NCBI RefSeq assembly: GCF_001279695.1
Contig: NZ_LGDD01000246.1
Location: 22,338 to 86,337, forward strand
Source of the DNA: Streptomyces sp. WM6378
Lineage (GTDB): Bacteria; Actinomycetota; Actinomycetes; Streptomycetales; Streptomycetaceae
Direction of reading: 5' to 3'
DNA: 64,000 nucleotides
The position numbers and the translations under genes were made by a program. The notes beneath the pieces are model-generated. The model made no database searches, was not told the origin of the DNA, and saw only the letters and a program-made list of their open reading frames with translations. Numbering within the stretch: position 1 is the stretch's first letter; each line of letters opens with the position of its first letter. This document shows positions 21,288 to 29,336 of the stretch, in pieces.

Positions 21288-21959
21288 TCAGAACAGCCGG
21301 AGCTTGTCGTCCTCGATGCCGCGCAGGGCGTTGTAGTCGAGGACGACGCAGCCGATGCCGCGGTCGGTGGCGAGCACGCGGGCCTGGGGCTTGATCTCCT
21401 GGGCCGCGAAGACGCCCTGCACCGGGGCGAGGTGCGGGTCGCGGTTGAGCAGCTCCAGATAGCGGGTCAGCTGCTCCACGCCGTCGATCTCGCCGCGCCG
21501 CTTGATCTCGATCGCGACGGTCTTGCCGTCACCGTCGCGACACAGGATGTCCACCGGGCCGATGGCCGTGGGGTATTCGCGGCGGATCAGGGTGTATCCC
21601 TCACCGAGCGTCTCGATGCGATCGGCGAGCAGCTCCTGGAGGTGCGCTTCCACGCCGTCCTTGATCAGGCCAGGGTCCACGCCGAGTTCGTGCGAGGAGT
21701 CGTGGATGACCTCCTCCATCGTGATGATGAGCTTCTCGCCCGCCTTGTTGATGACGGTCCAGACGCCCTCGTCGTCCCCCGAGCCCTCCTTGAGGGTGCA
21801 CGGCGGAGACATCCAGTTGAGGGGCTTGTAGGCCCGGTCGTCAGCGTGGATGGAGACGCTGCCGTCCGCCTTCACCAGGATGAGACGGGGGGCGGAGGGC
21901 AGGTGGGCGGTGAGCCGGCCCGCGTAGTCGACGGAGCAGCGGGCGATGACGAGACGCAT
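21288..21959 (-). CDS. nucS: Mismatch-specific endonuclease NucS
   Basis: 223 residues from the ATG at 21959; a TTG three codons upstream is possible, but the family starts [12 protein letters not shown]. The N-terminal DNA-binding/dimer domain is followed by a PD-(D/E)XK nuclease domain with [10 protein letters not shown] and A-I-E-I-K-R-R. NucS (EndoMS) cuts mismatched DNA on both strands and replaces MutS/MutL in actinobacteria. The C-terminal L-R-L-F is the type of tail that binds the sliding clamp. It stands alone, convergent with the P-loop protein gene. Confidence 0.93.
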   Translation of the reverse strand: MRLVIARCSVDYAGRLTAHLPSAPRLILVKADGSVSIHADDRAYKPLNWMSPPCTLKEGSGDDEGVWTVINKAGEKLIITMEEVIHDSSHELGVDPGLIKDGVEAHLQELLADRIETLGEGYTLIRREYPTAIGPVDILCRDGDGKTVAIEIKRRGEIDGVEQLTRYLELLNRDPHLAPVQGVFAAQEIKPQARVLATDRGIGCVVLDYNALRGIEDDKLRLF

Positions 21960-22187
21960 GGTGGGCAACGCTACTCGACTCCCCCCGCCGAACGCGATTC
22001 GCCCAGGAGTGCACTGTTCGTTATTGGCCGGTTATGTGCCAAGTACCTGCCACGGGCCGGACATCGCGCCTACCGTGGAAGCGGGAGGTTGTCGGCCGCG
22101 CACGCAGCGTTGTCGGGAGAGACGGCCGTCATGCTCCCTTTCCCTGCCCGTAAGGCCCCGCTCCCCGGGGTCGCGAGAGGAGAAACC

Positions 22188-22580
22188 ATGTCGCTCGACG
22201 TCTCACCGGCCCTACTCGAACAGGCCGAGCGAGGCGAGGTCGACGAAGCCGCCTTCGTCGACTGCGTCCGGACCTCCCTGCCCTACGCGTGGGAGATGAT
22301 CAGCTCTCTGGTGGCCCAGCTGAAGGTCGACGGCGGAGAGTTCGCCGACAACCAGACGCCACCGCCGGACGAGCAGGCGCGCGGCCAGCTGCTGCGTGCC
22401 CTTGCGAGTGACGCCATTCGCGGTGCGCTCCAGCGGCACTTCGGTGTCCGTCTGGCGTTCCAGAACTGCCACCGTGTCGCGGTGTTCCCTCTGGACCCCT
22501 CATCCGATGAGCGGCTCGCCCGCTTCACCTCGATCAGGGGTCAGCTGCTGAACCAGTCTCCGGAGCTTCGGGACTGCTGA
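22188..22580 (+). CDS. SCO5389-family protein
   Basis: 130 residues from the ATG at 22188, which follows CGAGAGGAGAAACC. No domain with known function is visible. It has an acidic N-terminal helix region (S-P-A-L-L-E-Q-A-E-R-G-E), F-V-D-C-V-R-T-S-L-P-Y-A-W and a conserved end with N-Q-S-P-E-L-R-D-C. I recall this as a highly conserved Streptomyces-type protein always next to nucS. A longer start at 22130 is possible but lacks a better ribosome site. Function unknown. Confidence 0.85.
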   Translation: MSLDVSPALLEQAERGEVDEAAFVDCVRTSLPYAWEMISSLVAQLKVDGGEFADNQTPPPDEQARGQLLRALASDAIRGALQRHFGVRLAFQNCHRVAVFPLDPSSDERLARFTSIRGQLLNQSPELRDC

Positions 22581-22661
22581 GGTCTTCGCTGCCGCTCCGC
22601 GTCGCGGGAGGTGCAACTGACGCGGGGCGGTGGCCACTTGGGCCAGGGCGGCCCTCATTCG

Positions 22662-23699
22662 CTAGCTCAGCAACGGCAGCACCTCCGCGCCGAGGCGCCG
22701 TACGTTCTCCTCCGTCGCGGCCAGGTCGCCCGAGCCCTCCACGAGCAGGGCGAAGCGGGTGATGCCCGTGCGCTCGGACGTGGCGGCCAGGCGGTCCGCT
22801 GCGAGGCGCGGAGTGCCGACCGGGTGCAGTCCGCAGAGGAGTTCGGTGTACGCCACCGGGTCGCGCATCGCGCGATGGCGGCCGTCGACCGTCACATGGG
22901 CGTCAAGCCCCTGCTTCAGCCAACCCGGCATCGACTTCAGCAGCGTCTCGGCGGCCTCGGCCCGGCGGTCGGCGATCTGGGCCACGCCGGCCGACACATG
23001 GCCCGCCGTCGCGACCTTCTCCGGCGCGTGGCCGGCCGCCAGCGCCTCGCGGCGCCACAGCGCGACCATCTCGGCCTTCTCCTCGTCGCCGCAGTGCATC
23101 CCGAGCAGCATCGGCAGCCCGCGGTCCGCGGCCAGCTTCACGCTCCTCGGCGACGTACAGGCCACGATCACCTCGGGGCAGGCGTCGTCAGGACCGCCGT
23201 CCAGGATCTCGTCGGGCCGTGGCACGACCGGGACCTCCCGGAAGGTGAATCGTTCCCCCAGACCGGCCACGCGGGGCTCGCGCAGCCAGCTCAGGAGCAG
23301 ATCGAGCGACTCCGGGAAGCCCTGCTCGTACGCCCTCAGGCCGGAGCCGAACACCTCCAGGTCGACCCAGGGCCCGCCGCGCCCCACGCCGAGCGTGAAC
23401 CGCCCGCCGGAGGTGAGGTGCAGCAGCGCGGCCTGTTCGCCGACCGCCACCGGGTGTGCGGTCGGCAGCACGGTGACCGCGGTGCCGACTCTGATCCGTT
23501 TCGTGCGCCCGAGCAATAACGCCGCCAGCGTCACAGCCGACGGGCACACGCCGTACGGTACGAAGTGGTGTTCGGCCAGCCACACCGAGTCAAGCCCTGA
23601 TTCCTCGGCCACCTCGGCGGACCTGACCGCACGATGGAGCGTTTCTCCCTGCCCCTGGCCCGGGAACTGGGCTGCCAGTACAAAAGTTCCCACACGCAT
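22662..23699 (-). CDS. LLM-class flavin-dependent oxidoreductase
   Basis: 345 residues. The start at 23699 is preceded by AAGGAGGCAGAAGGCG and gives the usual luciferase-like N-terminus (R-V-G-T-F-V-L-A-A-Q-F-P-G). A (beta/alpha)8 luciferase-like fold is shown by S-V-W-L-A-E-H-H-F, R-I-R-V-G-T-A-V-T-V-L-P and T-L-G-V-G-R-G-G-P-W-V-D. It probably uses FMN or F420; the substrate is unknown. The promoter region is shared with the divergent Cys/His protein gene. Confidence 0.88.
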   Translation of the reverse strand: MRVGTFVLAAQFPGQGQGETLHRAVRSAEVAEESGLDSVWLAEHHFVPYGVCPSAVTLAALLLGRTKRIRVGTAVTVLPTAHPVAVGEQAALLHLTSGGRFTLGVGRGGPWVDLEVFGSGLRAYEQGFPESLDLLLSWLREPRVAGLGERFTFREVPVVPRPDEILDGGPDDACPEVIVACTSPRSVKLAADRGLPMLLGMHCGDEEKAEMVALWRREALAAGHAPEKVATAGHVSAGVAQIADRRAEAAETLLKSMPGWLKQGLDAHVTVDGRHRAMRDPVAYTELLCGLHPVGTPRLAADRLAATSERTGITRFALLVEGSGDLAATEENVRRLGAEVLPLLS

Positions 23700-23915
23700 C
23701 GCCTTCTGCCTCCTTGCGGCCGACGCGGCTCTCCCCCTCTTACTGGCAAGAACGTCTGACAAGTGCCAAAGGCACGGGCAGGCGCCAACTTCTTGCGATT
23801 GTCCGCTAAGAGTCCCTCTAACGGGTGACTCTGGCACGCCCTACCCCGGCGGGTACCCGTCGTGCGTGGGCCTAGGCTGGGGAGAAACGTCCGACCCGCC
23901 CCGTGAGGTGTCTAC

Positions 23916-24248
23916 GTGTCCCCGCGCCGCAACCGCCCCAAGGGCGGCGAGAAGCCGATCGAGTCCGAGAGCCGGACGGAGGGCGGCGATCGCTTCGGGC
24001 TTCAGGGCACCGAGTCCTGGCAGGGCGAGGAGTGGTCGGTCCGGCACGTGGCGGGGGCCAGTGCCGCGGGCAAGCGGTACCGCTGCCCCGGCTGCGACCA
24101 GGAGATCCCGTCGGGCGCCCCGCACCTGGTGGCCTGGCCCGAGTATGCGGGCGTCGACGAGCGCCGCCACTGGCACAAGGCCTGCTGGAACGCGAAGGAC
24201 CGCCGCACCACACGGGTGCAGCGGTCCAGGAACGCGCCGAGGTACTGA
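23916..24248 (+). CDS. Small Cys/His putative metal-binding protein
   Basis: 110 residues from a GTG. The N-terminal half is basic and disordered. The second half holds Y-R-C-P-G-C-D-Q-E-I, H-W-H-K-A-C-W, giving Cys-x2-Cys ... His-x2-Cys spacing that could bind one zinc. Streptomyces homologues are often labelled ATP/GTP-binding protein, but no nucleotide motif is visible here. It faces the ABC permease gene, with stops only a few bases apart. Function unknown. Confidence 0.75.
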   Translation: MSPRRNRPKGGEKPIESESRTEGGDRFGLQGTESWQGEEWSVRHVAGASAAGKRYRCPGCDQEIPSGAPHLVAWPEYAGVDERRHWHKACWNAKDRRTTRVQRSRNAPRY

Positions 24249-24254
24249 GCGCCC

Positions 24255-25106
24255 TCACACGTCCCGCGTCTTGAGCGACAGGAACGCGCCGCCGAGCGCG
24301 AGGGCGGTGACCCCGGTGATGATCCACAGCGGCTCCCAGCCGCTCGGCCCGGAGTTCGAGATCGATTCCCCGTAGAAGGCGCTCAGCTGGCTCGGGATCG
24401 AGTACTCCAGGAGGAAGTTCCGCACGCCCTCCAGGGACGGGGTGAACATGAACAGGGCGAGCACCAGCGGCAGCAGCACCAGGCCGATCATGATCGTGAT
24501 CGAGCCCGCGGAGTGCCGGATCAGCGCGCCCACCGCGAGGGACAGCAGCCCGATCATCGCGACGTAGAGGCCCACGCCCACGGTGGCGCGCAGCCACTCG
24601 CCGCCGCTCGGCGTCGCCGCGTCCGGCAACAGGGCGCTCTGGATGGCCGCGACCAGCGTCGTCATGGCCGTCACGATCACGAACGCGAGCAGGAAGAAGA
24701 CGACCGACTTGGCGGCGAGGATCCGGCCCCGGCTCGGGCAGGCCGTCAGGGTCGTACGGATCATGCCGGTGCCGTACTCGGACGCGATGGTCAGCACGCC
24801 GAGCGTGATCACGCAGATCGTGCCGAGCAGCACTCCGTAGAAGCCGAGCAGCAGGACCGAGTTGTCGCCCATGTGCGCGTCGCTGGACCGCACGACGATG
24901 CCGGCGAGCAGGCCGAGGCCGAGGAGGAGCACGATCAGCACGCCCAGTGTCCACATCGTGGAACGCACCGACCGGATCTTGGTCCACTCGGAGGCGAGCG
25001 CGTCACCGAAGGTGGCCCGCCGCACGGCGATCGGCGAGGTGTACGCGCCGAGCGGCCCGCCCGGTGCCTGCTGCGGGTGCGGCTGCTGCTGGTAGGGGGT
25101 GGTCAT
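24255..25106 (-). CDS. ABC transporter permease (second pair)
   Basis: 283 residues. A Pro/Gln-rich cytoplasmic N-terminus (about 45 residues) is followed by six membrane helices of the ABC-2 type. It starts inside the stop of the ATPase gene upstream (ATGA), so the two are translated together. The region with S-E-W-T-K-I-R-S-V-R-S-T-M-W-T-L is nearly the same as in the permease at 26406-27185 (S-E-W-T-K-I-R-T-V-S-S-T-T-W-T-L), showing that the two pairs are duplicates. The substrate is unknown. Confidence 0.88.
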   Translation of the reverse strand: MTTPYQQQPHPQQAPGGPLGAYTSPIAVRRATFGDALASEWTKIRSVRSTMWTLGVLIVLLLGLGLLAGIVVRSSDAHMGDNSVLLLGFYGVLLGTICVITLGVLTIASEYGTGMIRTTLTACPSRGRILAAKSVVFFLLAFVIVTAMTTLVAAIQSALLPDAATPSGGEWLRATVGVGLYVAMIGLLSLAVGALIRHSAGSITIMIGLVLLPLVLALFMFTPSLEGVRNFLLEYSIPSQLSAFYGESISNSGPSGWEPLWIITGVTALALGGAFLSLKTRDV

Positions 25107-26275
25107 CGGGCGTCCTCGGGCTTGGTCGGGGCGGCAGGCGCGGCCGGGGCCTGCGGAGCCGGGGGAGCGGCGGGCGGCTGCGGCTGCGGGGCCTGCTGGA
25201 CCGGCGGCTGGTGCACCGGTGCCTGCTGGGGTGCGGCCGCGTACGGGTTCTGGCCGGGCGGCGGCGGGGCGTACCAGCCCTGCTGGGGCACGTCGGGGAT
25301 GACCGGCGCCGGCGCGTACCCGGGCGGCATGGCGGGCTGCAGGCCCGCCTTCTGGTCGGCCGTCGAACGGTAGTCGACCGCGCCCTGCGTCATCCGCATG
25401 TACGCCTCCTCAAGCGAGGCCTGGTGCGGGGAGAGCTCCCACAGCCGTACGTCCGCCTCGTGGGCGACGTCGCTGATGCGGGGCAGCGGGAGGCCGGTCA
25501 CGCGCAGCGCGCCGTCCGGCTCGGGCAGCACCTGGCCGCCCGCCTCGGTCAGCGCGGAGGCCAGCTTCTCGCGCTGGGCGGGCTCGGTGGCGGGGGTGCG
25601 CACCCGGGCGAAGTCGGCGGAGTTGTGCGAGATGAAGTCGGTGATCCGCATGTCCGCGAGCAACTGGCCGCGGCCGATCACGATGAGGTGGTCGGCGGTC
25701 AGTGCCATCTCGCTCATCAGGTGCGAGGACACGAACACGGTGCGGCCCTCGGCGGCGAGCTGCTTCATCAGGTTGCGCACCCACAGGATGCCCTCGGGGT
25801 CGAGGCCGTTGACCGGCTCGTCGAAGAGCAGCACCTGCGGGTCGCCGAGCAGGGCCGCCGCGATGCCGAGCCGCTGGCCCATGCCGAGCGAGAACCCGTT
25901 GGAGCGGCGCTTGGCAACCTCCTGGAGGCCGACCACGCCGAGCACCTCGTCGACCCGGCGGGCCGGGATGCCGGAGAGCTGGGCGAGTGAGAGCAGGTGG
26001 TTGCGGGCGCTGCGGCCCCCGTGCACGGCCTTCGCGTCGAGCAGCGCGCCGACCTGGCGCGGGGCGTTCGGCAGGTTGCGGAAGGGGTGGCCGCCGATGG
26101 TCACGTGGCCGGCGGTCGGCTGGTCCAGGCCGAGGATCATGCGCATGGTCGTGGACTTGCCGGAGCCGTTGGGCCCCAGGAATCCGGTGACCGCGCCGGG
26201 TCGTACCTGAAAGGAAAGGTTGTATACGGCCGTCTTGGCGCCGTAGCGCTTCGTCAGGCCGACTGCCTCGATCAT
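25103..26275 (-). CDS. ABC transporter ATPase with Pro/Gln-rich C-terminal tail
   Basis: 390 residues from the ATG at 26275. Walker A is G-P-N-G-S-G-K-S, Walker B L-L-F-D-E-P-V-N-G-L-D-P, and the switch region S-S-H-L-M-S-E-M. The signature is L-G-M-G-Q-R-L-G-I-A instead of L-S-G-G-Q, a BcrA-like variant. After residue about 300 comes an unusual tail of some 85 residues rich in Pro, Gln and Ala, matching the Pro/Gln start of its permease partner; the two disordered ends may contact each other. It is a paralogue of the gene at 27189-28187. Confidence 0.9.
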   Translation of the reverse strand: MIEAVGLTKRYGAKTAVYNLSFQVRPGAVTGFLGPNGSGKSTTMRMILGLDQPTAGHVTIGGHPFRNLPNAPRQVGALLDAKAVHGGRSARNHLLSLAQLSGIPARRVDEVLGVVGLQEVAKRRSNGFSLGMGQRLGIAAALLGDPQVLLFDEPVNGLDPEGILWVRNLMKQLAAEGRTVFVSSHLMSEMALTADHLIVIGRGQLLADMRITDFISHNSADFARVRTPATEPAQREKLASALTEAGGQVLPEPDGALRVTGLPLPRISDVAHEADVRLWELSPHQASLEEAYMRMTQGAVDYRSTADQKAGLQPAMPPGYAPAPVIPDVPQQGWYAPPPPGQNPYAAAPQQAPVHQPPVQQAPQPQPPAAPPAPQAPAAPAAPTKPEDAR

Positions 26276-26405
26276 TCTCCAGCCCCATCGACGGTTTGGG
26301 TCGTCGGGGCGGTGTCCGGCGTGCGGCCGGCATGCCCCCGTATGAGTGAGGAGCTTATCCAGGCCTTGACGGTTCCGGCTAAGTCGTCGCGTCTGCGCAG
26401 GTCGC

Positions 26406-27185
26406 TCAGGCATCCCGCTTCCGGAGGACGAGATAGCCGCCGGCCAGCGCCGCGATCACCCACAGCACCATGATGCCGAGGCCGCCCCAGGGCCCGTACG
26501 GCGCCGGATCGCTGTTCATCGCGTCGGGCACCACCTGCATGATCTGCGAGCCGGCCCGGTCGGGGAAGTAGCGGGCCACGTTCTTGGCGCCCGGCACGGC
26601 GGACAGGATCTGCGAGATCAGGAAGAAGAACGGCATCAGGATGCCCAGCGACAGCATCGAGCTGCGCAGCATCGTGGCGACGCCCATCGAGAACAGCGCG
26701 ATCAGCGCCATGTAGAGCCCGGCGCCGACGACCGCCCGCAGCACGTTGGGCTCGCCGATCGTGGTCCTGTGCGGGCCGAGCAGCGCCTGGCCGAGGAAGA
26801 ACGACAGGAAGCTGGTCGCCATGCCCACGATGAGTGCGAGCAGCGTCGCCACGGCCAGCTTGGCGAAGAGGAACGTGCCCCGCCGCGGCACGGCGGCGAG
26901 CGAGGAGCGGATCATGCCCGAGCTGTACTCGGTGCCGACCACCAGGACGCCGAACACGACCATCGCCAGCTGACCGAGGATCATCCCGGAGAAGCTGATG
27001 AACGTCGGGTCGAAGGTCAGCTTCTCGGCCGGCCCGAGGTCGTCGAACTGCGACTTCATCAGCGCGCACAGCGCCGCGCTGATGGCGACCGTCACGATCA
27101 GGGCGCAGGCCAGCGTCCAGGTCGTCGAGGAGACCGTACGGATCTTGGTCCACTCGGACTTGAGGACCGCGGGTACCGATGCCAT
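26406..27185 (-). CDS. ABC transporter permease (first pair)
   Basis: 259 residues with six membrane helices, ABC-2 type, lacking the Pro/Gln leader of its paralogue downstream. Its ATG is 3 bp beyond the stop of the ATPase gene, so the genes are one operon. A 130-bp gap separates it from the second pair. It contains L-S-M-G-V-A/G-x-M-L-R-like segments typical of NatB/BcrB-type exporters. Substrate unknown. Confidence 0.88.
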   Translation of the reverse strand: MASVPAVLKSEWTKIRTVSSTTWTLACALIVTVAISAALCALMKSQFDDLGPAEKLTFDPTFISFSGMILGQLAMVVFGVLVVGTEYSSGMIRSSLAAVPRRGTFLFAKLAVATLLALIVGMATSFLSFFLGQALLGPHRTTIGEPNVLRAVVGAGLYMALIALFSMGVATMLRSSMLSLGILMPFFFLISQILSAVPGAKNVARYFPDRAGSQIMQVVPDAMNSDPAPYGPWGGLGIMVLWVIAALAGGYLVLRKRDA

Positions 27186-27188
27186 GGC

Positions 27189-28187
27189 TCAGACCCCCTG
27201 GCCCCGGTCGTGCGCGCCCCAGTTCGGCGCCCGCCGCCCGGAGCCCCGGTCCGGCGGCGCGGTCGGCCCGGCGGGGGTGCTGGCGCCGTGCGCGTGGTAC
27301 TCCACCGAACCCGCCGTCATCTGCATGAACGCCTCTTCGAGGGAGGCCTGCTGACCCGACAGTTCGTGCAGCACGAGCTGGTGCCGGGCGGCCAGTTCGC
27401 CGAGCGCCTCGATCTTGCCGTTGTCGATTTCGATGGCGCCGTCGCCGGTCTGGAGGAAGGGAACGCTGTTCTGGTTCAGCACGTCCATGAGCCGCTCCCA
27501 CTGCGGTGAACGCAGCCTGACGAAACTCCGGGAGTTCTGCCGGATGAAATCGGCCATCGATGTATCGGCGAGCAGTCGGCCCTGCCCGATAACGATCAAG
27601 TGATCCGCGGTGAGCGCCATTTCGCTCATCAGGTGAGACGAAACGAAGATCGTTCGCCCTTCGCCCGCGAGCTGCTTCATCAGATTGCGGATCCAGTGAA
27701 TTCCCTCGGGGTCCAGACCATTGACGGGTTCGTCGAACATCAGGATCTCGGGGTCGCCGAGCAGCGCCGAGGCGATTCCCAGGCGCTGCCCCATACCCAG
27801 CGAGAAGCCCTTCGCCTTCTTCTTCGCCACCGCGGAGAGCCCGACCGTGTCGAGCACCTCGGAGACCCGCGCGGCCGGAATCCGGTTGGACTCGGCGAGA
27901 CACAGCAGGTTGTTGTACGCGGTACGGCCGCCGTGCATCGCCTTGGCGTCGAGCAGCGCCCCGATGTACTTCAGCGGCTCGGCCAGCTCGCGGTAGTGCT
28001 TGCCGTCGATGCGTACGGTCCCACTGGTCGGGTTGTCCAGATCGAGCAGCATGCGCATGGTCGTCGACTTGCCGGCCCCGTTGGGCCCCAGGAATCCGGT
28101 CACCACACCGGGTCTGACCTGGAAGGACAGGTGATCGACGGCGACCTTGCTGCCATAGTGCTTGGTGAGGCCCTCTAGCTCGATCAT
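27189..28187 (-). CDS. ABC transporter ATP-binding protein (first pair)
   Basis: 332 residues. Walker A is G-P-N-G-A-G-K-S, Walker B I-L-M-F-D-E-P-V-N-G-L-D-P, the signature variant L-G-M-G-Q-R-L-G-I-A, and the switch S-S-H-L-M-S-E-M-A-L-T-A-D. Long identical blocks are shared with the ATPase at 25103-26275, so a local duplication gave the four-gene cluster. It ends with about 30 Pro/Gly/Arg-rich residues. A strong hairpin at 28210-28241 separates it from filP. Confidence 0.92.
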   Translation of the reverse strand: MIELEGLTKHYGSKVAVDHLSFQVRPGVVTGFLGPNGAGKSTTMRMLLDLDNPTSGTVRIDGKHYRELAEPLKYIGALLDAKAMHGGRTAYNNLLCLAESNRIPAARVSEVLDTVGLSAVAKKKAKGFSLGMGQRLGIASALLGDPEILMFDEPVNGLDPEGIHWIRNLMKQLAGEGRTIFVSSHLMSEMALTADHLIVIGQGRLLADTSMADFIRQNSRSFVRLRSPQWERLMDVLNQNSVPFLQTGDGAIEIDNGKIEALGELAARHQLVLHELSGQQASLEEAFMQMTAGSVEYHAHGASTPAGPTAPPDRGSGRRAPNWGAHDRGQGV

Positions 28188-28209
28188 GCGACTACGCTAA
28201 GTGCGGACA

Positions 28210-28241
28210 AAGCCCCCTGCCACTGGAGTGGCAGGGGGCTT
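28210..28241. terminator. Terminator hairpin between filP and the ABC genes
   Basis: AAGCCCCCTGCCAC pairs with GTGGCAGGGGGCTT around TGGA. Perfect stem, 4-base loop. It sits after filP and before the ABC operon, both read on the minus strand, so it likely stops filP transcripts. Confidence 0.8.
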
Positions 28242-28253
28242 CATGACCTTCGA

Positions 28254-28280
28254 CCGCAGCCCACGGGGGAAGGGCTGCGG
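28254..28280 (-). terminator. Second hairpin after filP
   Basis: CCGCAGCCC (28254-28262) pairs with GGGCTGCGG (28272-28280), ending 3 bp from the filP stop. It forms a tandem terminator with 28210-28241. Confidence 0.6.
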
Positions 28281-28283
28281 GGA

Positions 28284-29222
28284 CTAGCGGGCCTGCTGCG
28301 CCGGGACGCCGCGCGAGACGGGCTCGTCGTCGACCGGGGAACCGGCGGCGGCCACGGCCGCACCGGTCAGCGTCGCCAGCATCTCGCGGACGTTGGTCAG
28401 CTGCGCGTTGATCGAGTCGCGGCGGTTGGTGAGCGCCGCCAGCTCCCGCTCGGATTCCGAACGGATCCGGTCCGCCTTGGCGTTGGCGTCGGCCACGATG
28501 TCCTCGGCCTGGCGCTGGGCGGTCTCCACCGTCTGGCGCGCCCGGCGCTCCGCGTCCGTACGCAGCTTCTCGGCCTCCAGGCGGAGCTGCTCCGCGCGGT
28601 GCTCGATCTCCGCGAGGCGCTTCTCGGCCTTGGCCTGACGCGACGCCAGGTCGCGCTCCGACTGCTCGCGGCGCTTGGCGAGGTTCGTCTCGAAGTCCGC
28701 GGCGGCCTGGGCGGCCTTGGCGCGGGTCTCCTCGAAGAGCGCGTCCGCCTCCTCGCGCTTGGACTGCGCGTCCTTCTGCGCCTCGGAACGGAGCTGAGAG
28801 GCGTCACCCTTCGCCTTCTCGACGATCCGTACGCCCTCGTCCTCGGCCTTCGCCTTGCGCTCGGAGGCGAACGACTCGGCGTCGTTGCGCACCTGCTGAG
28901 CGGCCGACTCGGCGAGTTCGCGGTGCTGTTCGGCGGCCCGGCGGGCCTCCTCGCGCAGGTCCTTCGCCTCTTCCTCGGCGAGCCGCAGGATCTTTTCGAC
29001 ACGCGCACCCAGACCCGCGTACGACGGCTCCGCGTCGTTCACCTGAGCCTGGGCGTTCTGCGTTTCGAGGTGGAGCTCCTCGATGCGCTTTTCCAGAGAA
29101 GTGATCCGTGCCAGAGCACTGTCACGGTCGGCGACGAGCTTGGTAATGCGGTCATCCACCTGACCGCGGTCGTAACCACGCCGCACGAGCTCGAAGCCGA
29201 AGGGGGAGGAAGTGTCGCTCAT
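28284..29222 (-). CDS. filP: Intermediate-filament-like coiled-coil protein FilP
   Basis: 312 residues, close to the S. coelicolor protein. The N-terminus F-E-L-V-R-R-G-Y-D-R-G-Q-V-D is the DivIVA-type segment. From about 30 to 280 it is almost all coiled coil with Ala, Glu and Arg. A short Pro/Gly-rich tail follows. FilP forms cytoplasmic networks that give stiffness behind the growing hyphal tip and interact with DivIVA. It lies 114 bp after scy. The segment N-R-R-D-S-I-N-A-Q-L near its end resembles R-R-A-D-I-N-A-E-I in Scy. Confidence 0.93.
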   Translation of the reverse strand: MSDTSSPFGFELVRRGYDRGQVDDRITKLVADRDSALARITSLEKRIEELHLETQNAQAQVNDAEPSYAGLGARVEKILRLAEEEAKDLREEARRAAEQHRELAESAAQQVRNDAESFASERKAKAEDEGVRIVEKAKGDASQLRSEAQKDAQSKREEADALFEETRAKAAQAAADFETNLAKRREQSERDLASRQAKAEKRLAEIEHRAEQLRLEAEKLRTDAERRARQTVETAQRQAEDIVADANAKADRIRSESERELAALTNRRDSINAQLTNVREMLATLTGAAVAAAGSPVDDEPVSRGVPAQQAR

Positions 29223-29336
29223 GGGGTTCCTGTCGAATGAGACCGGTGAGGTGATAGGGGGAATCCTAGGGGCCCAAGCGGCGTGTCATCGAGCGGATGC
29301 CCGTTTGATCTGGAGAATGTCCAGCCTTTTGAGTGG

